DNA from: Streptomyces sp. NBC_01754
GTDB lineage: Bacteria > Actinomycetota > Actinomycetes > Streptomycetales > Streptomycetaceae
Length of the DNA: 64,000 bases
Direction: 5' to 3'
Assembly: GCF_035918015.1 (NCBI RefSeq)
Contig: NZ_CP109132.1
Location: 6,200,001 to 6,264,000, forward strand
Below are positions 63,122-64,000 of this stretch, one piece after another. The first letter of the stretch is position 1; the number at the start of each line of letters is the position of its first letter. Under the pieces are notes generated by a model, which was given only the letters and a program-made list of their open reading frames with translations, did no database searches and was not told the origin of the DNA. The translations under genes and the position numbers were made by a program.

Positions 63122-64000
63122 ATGAACACGCGCATACGTCGTGCCGCCGTTGCCGTTGCCGCCACCACGATGGCCGTCTCGCTCGCCGCTTGCGGGAGCG
63201 CCAAGGAGTCGGGCGACAAAGCCGAATCGAAGCCGGGCAAGAAGGGCGACGACCTCAAGATCGGTCTGCTGCTTCCCGAGAACGGGACGGCCCGGTACGA
63301 GAAGTTCGACAAGCCGATCATCGAGAAGAAGGTCGGCGAGCTGACCGGCGGCAAGGGGGAGGTCGTCTACGCCAACGCCAAGCAGGACGCCACCACTCAG
63401 GCGCAGCAGGTCGAGACGATGATCACCAACAAGGTGGACGCGCTGATCATCGACGCCGTCGACTCCAAGGCGATCGAGAACAGCGTCAAGAAGGCCAAGG
63501 ACGCCGGTATCCCCGTCGTCGCCTTCGACCGCCTCGCCGAGGGCCCGATCGACGCCTACACCTCCTTCGACAACGAGGAGGTCGGCCGCGCCCAGGGCAC
63601 CGCCCTCCTGGAGGCCCTGGAGGGCAAGGACAAGCCCACCGTGGTGATGATGCACGGCTCGATCACCGACCCGAACGCCGCGCTCTTCAAGAAGGGCGCC
63701 AAGTCGGTGCTCGACGGCAAGGTGACCTACGGCAAGGAGTACGACACCAAGGAGTGGAAGGCGGAGAACGCCAACGCCAACATGGAGGGCGCGATCACCG
63801 CCCTCGGCAAGGACAAGATCGACGGCGTCTACTCCGCCAACGACGGCCTGGCGGGCGGCATCATCCAGGCCCTCAAGTCCGCCGGTGTCTCCAAGCTCCC
63901 GCCGATCACCGGCCAGGACGCCGAACTCGCCGGTGTGCAGCACATCGTCGCCGGTGAGCAGTTCATGAGCGTCTACAAGTCCTACCCGCAGGAAGGCATC
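63122..64000 (+). CDS. xylF: Xylose ABC transporter substrate-binding lipoprotein XylF (partial, runs off the window)
   Basis: The first 293 residues show a signal peptide with lipobox LAAC (RRAAVAVAATTMAVSLAACGS). A periplasmic-binding-protein type 1 domain of the XylF class follows (LKIGLLLPENGTARYEKFDKPII, ALIIDAVDSKAIENSVKKAKDAGIPVVAFDRLAEG, DGVYSANDGLAGGIIQALKSAG). GGGAGG lies eight bases before the ATG at 63122. The gene continues past the right edge and is expected to be followed by xylG and xylH. The adjacent ROK protein is its probable regulator. Confidence 0.93.
   Translation, partial: MNTRIRRAAVAVAATTMAVSLAACGSAKESGDKAESKPGKKGDDLKIGLLLPENGTARYEKFDKPIIEKKVGELTGGKGEVVYANAKQDATTQAQQVETMITNKVDALIIDAVDSKAIENSVKKAKDAGIPVVAFDRLAEGPIDAYTSFDNEEVGRAQGTALLEALEGKDKPTVVMMHGSITDPNAALFKKGAKSVLDGKVTYGKEYDTKEWKAENANANMEGAITALGKDKIDGVYSANDGLAGGIIQALKSAGVSKLPPITGQDAELAGVQHIVAGEQFMSVYKSYPQEGI

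Overview
The window is high-GC actinobacterial DNA with Streptomyces-type genes: GTG/TTG starts, overlapping stop/start codons, IclR/ROK/LuxR/XRE regulators, a class F sortase and ngcEFG/rok7B7/xylF. The order HTH-MurA, aconitase ... ngcEFG, rok7B7, xylF matches what I recall of S. coelicolor around SCO5998-SCO6009. That conserved backbone (about 23.8-48.7 kb and 61.3-64 kb) is interrupted by two accessory blocks.

Accessory block 1 (1-23.4 kb). It opens with a 120-bp IS110 remnant fused to a truncated LuxR-type regulator and closes with a full IS110-family element. Two copies of one IS630-family element lie inside it. One has a frameshift; the other sits in a biosynthetic gene and is flanked by a TA duplication. 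The block holds an orphan DhaL, a CGNR protein divergent from an EamA exporter, a second-type GAPDH, and a biosynthetic gene cluster. The cluster comprises an IclR regulator, an FAD amine oxidoreductase, a clavaminate-synthase-like dioxygenase, a cupin, a homocitrate/isopropylmalate-synthase-like enzyme (IS-disrupted), a Dabb protein, a PaaK-like ligase, a BCAT, a BacA-like prephenate decarboxylase, LeuC/LeuD paralogues, RidA, chorismate mutase, a large FAD/NAD(P) protein, an isochorismatase-like protein and a class I aminotransferase. I infer a prephenate-derived amino or keto acid, probably chain-extended by a leucine-type homologation. As sequenced, the pathway is broken by the IS630 insertion.

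Backbone (23.8-48.7 kb). An HTH-MurA fusion is divergent from aconitase, and both promoters carry the same ATCTC-N6-GAGAT palindrome. Next come a ROK regulator; a GH1/ABC sugar operon with a CebR-like operator; xylA divergent from a GH31 alpha-xylosidase (together suggesting xyloglucan or isoprimeverose use); a phosphatase; a sortase and secreted-protein pair; a GH92 mannosidase with a LacI-type operator; and ngcEFG for N-acetylglucosamine/chitobiose uptake with a DasR-like site.

Accessory block 2 (about 48.96-58.94 kb). This island appears to have replaced the 5' ends of a LuxR gene (left) and a large secreted-protein gene (right). It carries a possible Tn3 transposase tail, a NUDIX protein, an XRE-TPR regulator, an eight-gene overlapping operon and a serine resolvase with a res-like site. 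The operon encodes 2-keto-4-pentenoate hydratase, acylating acetaldehyde dehydrogenase, 4-hydroxy-2-oxovalerate aldolase, KAS III, ACP, a CitE-like lyase, a MaoC-like hydratase and an Eis-type acetyltransferase. It looks like a small biosynthetic pathway that I do not recognise, and it is my best candidate for something undescribed. The window ends with rok7B7 and the 5' part of xylF.
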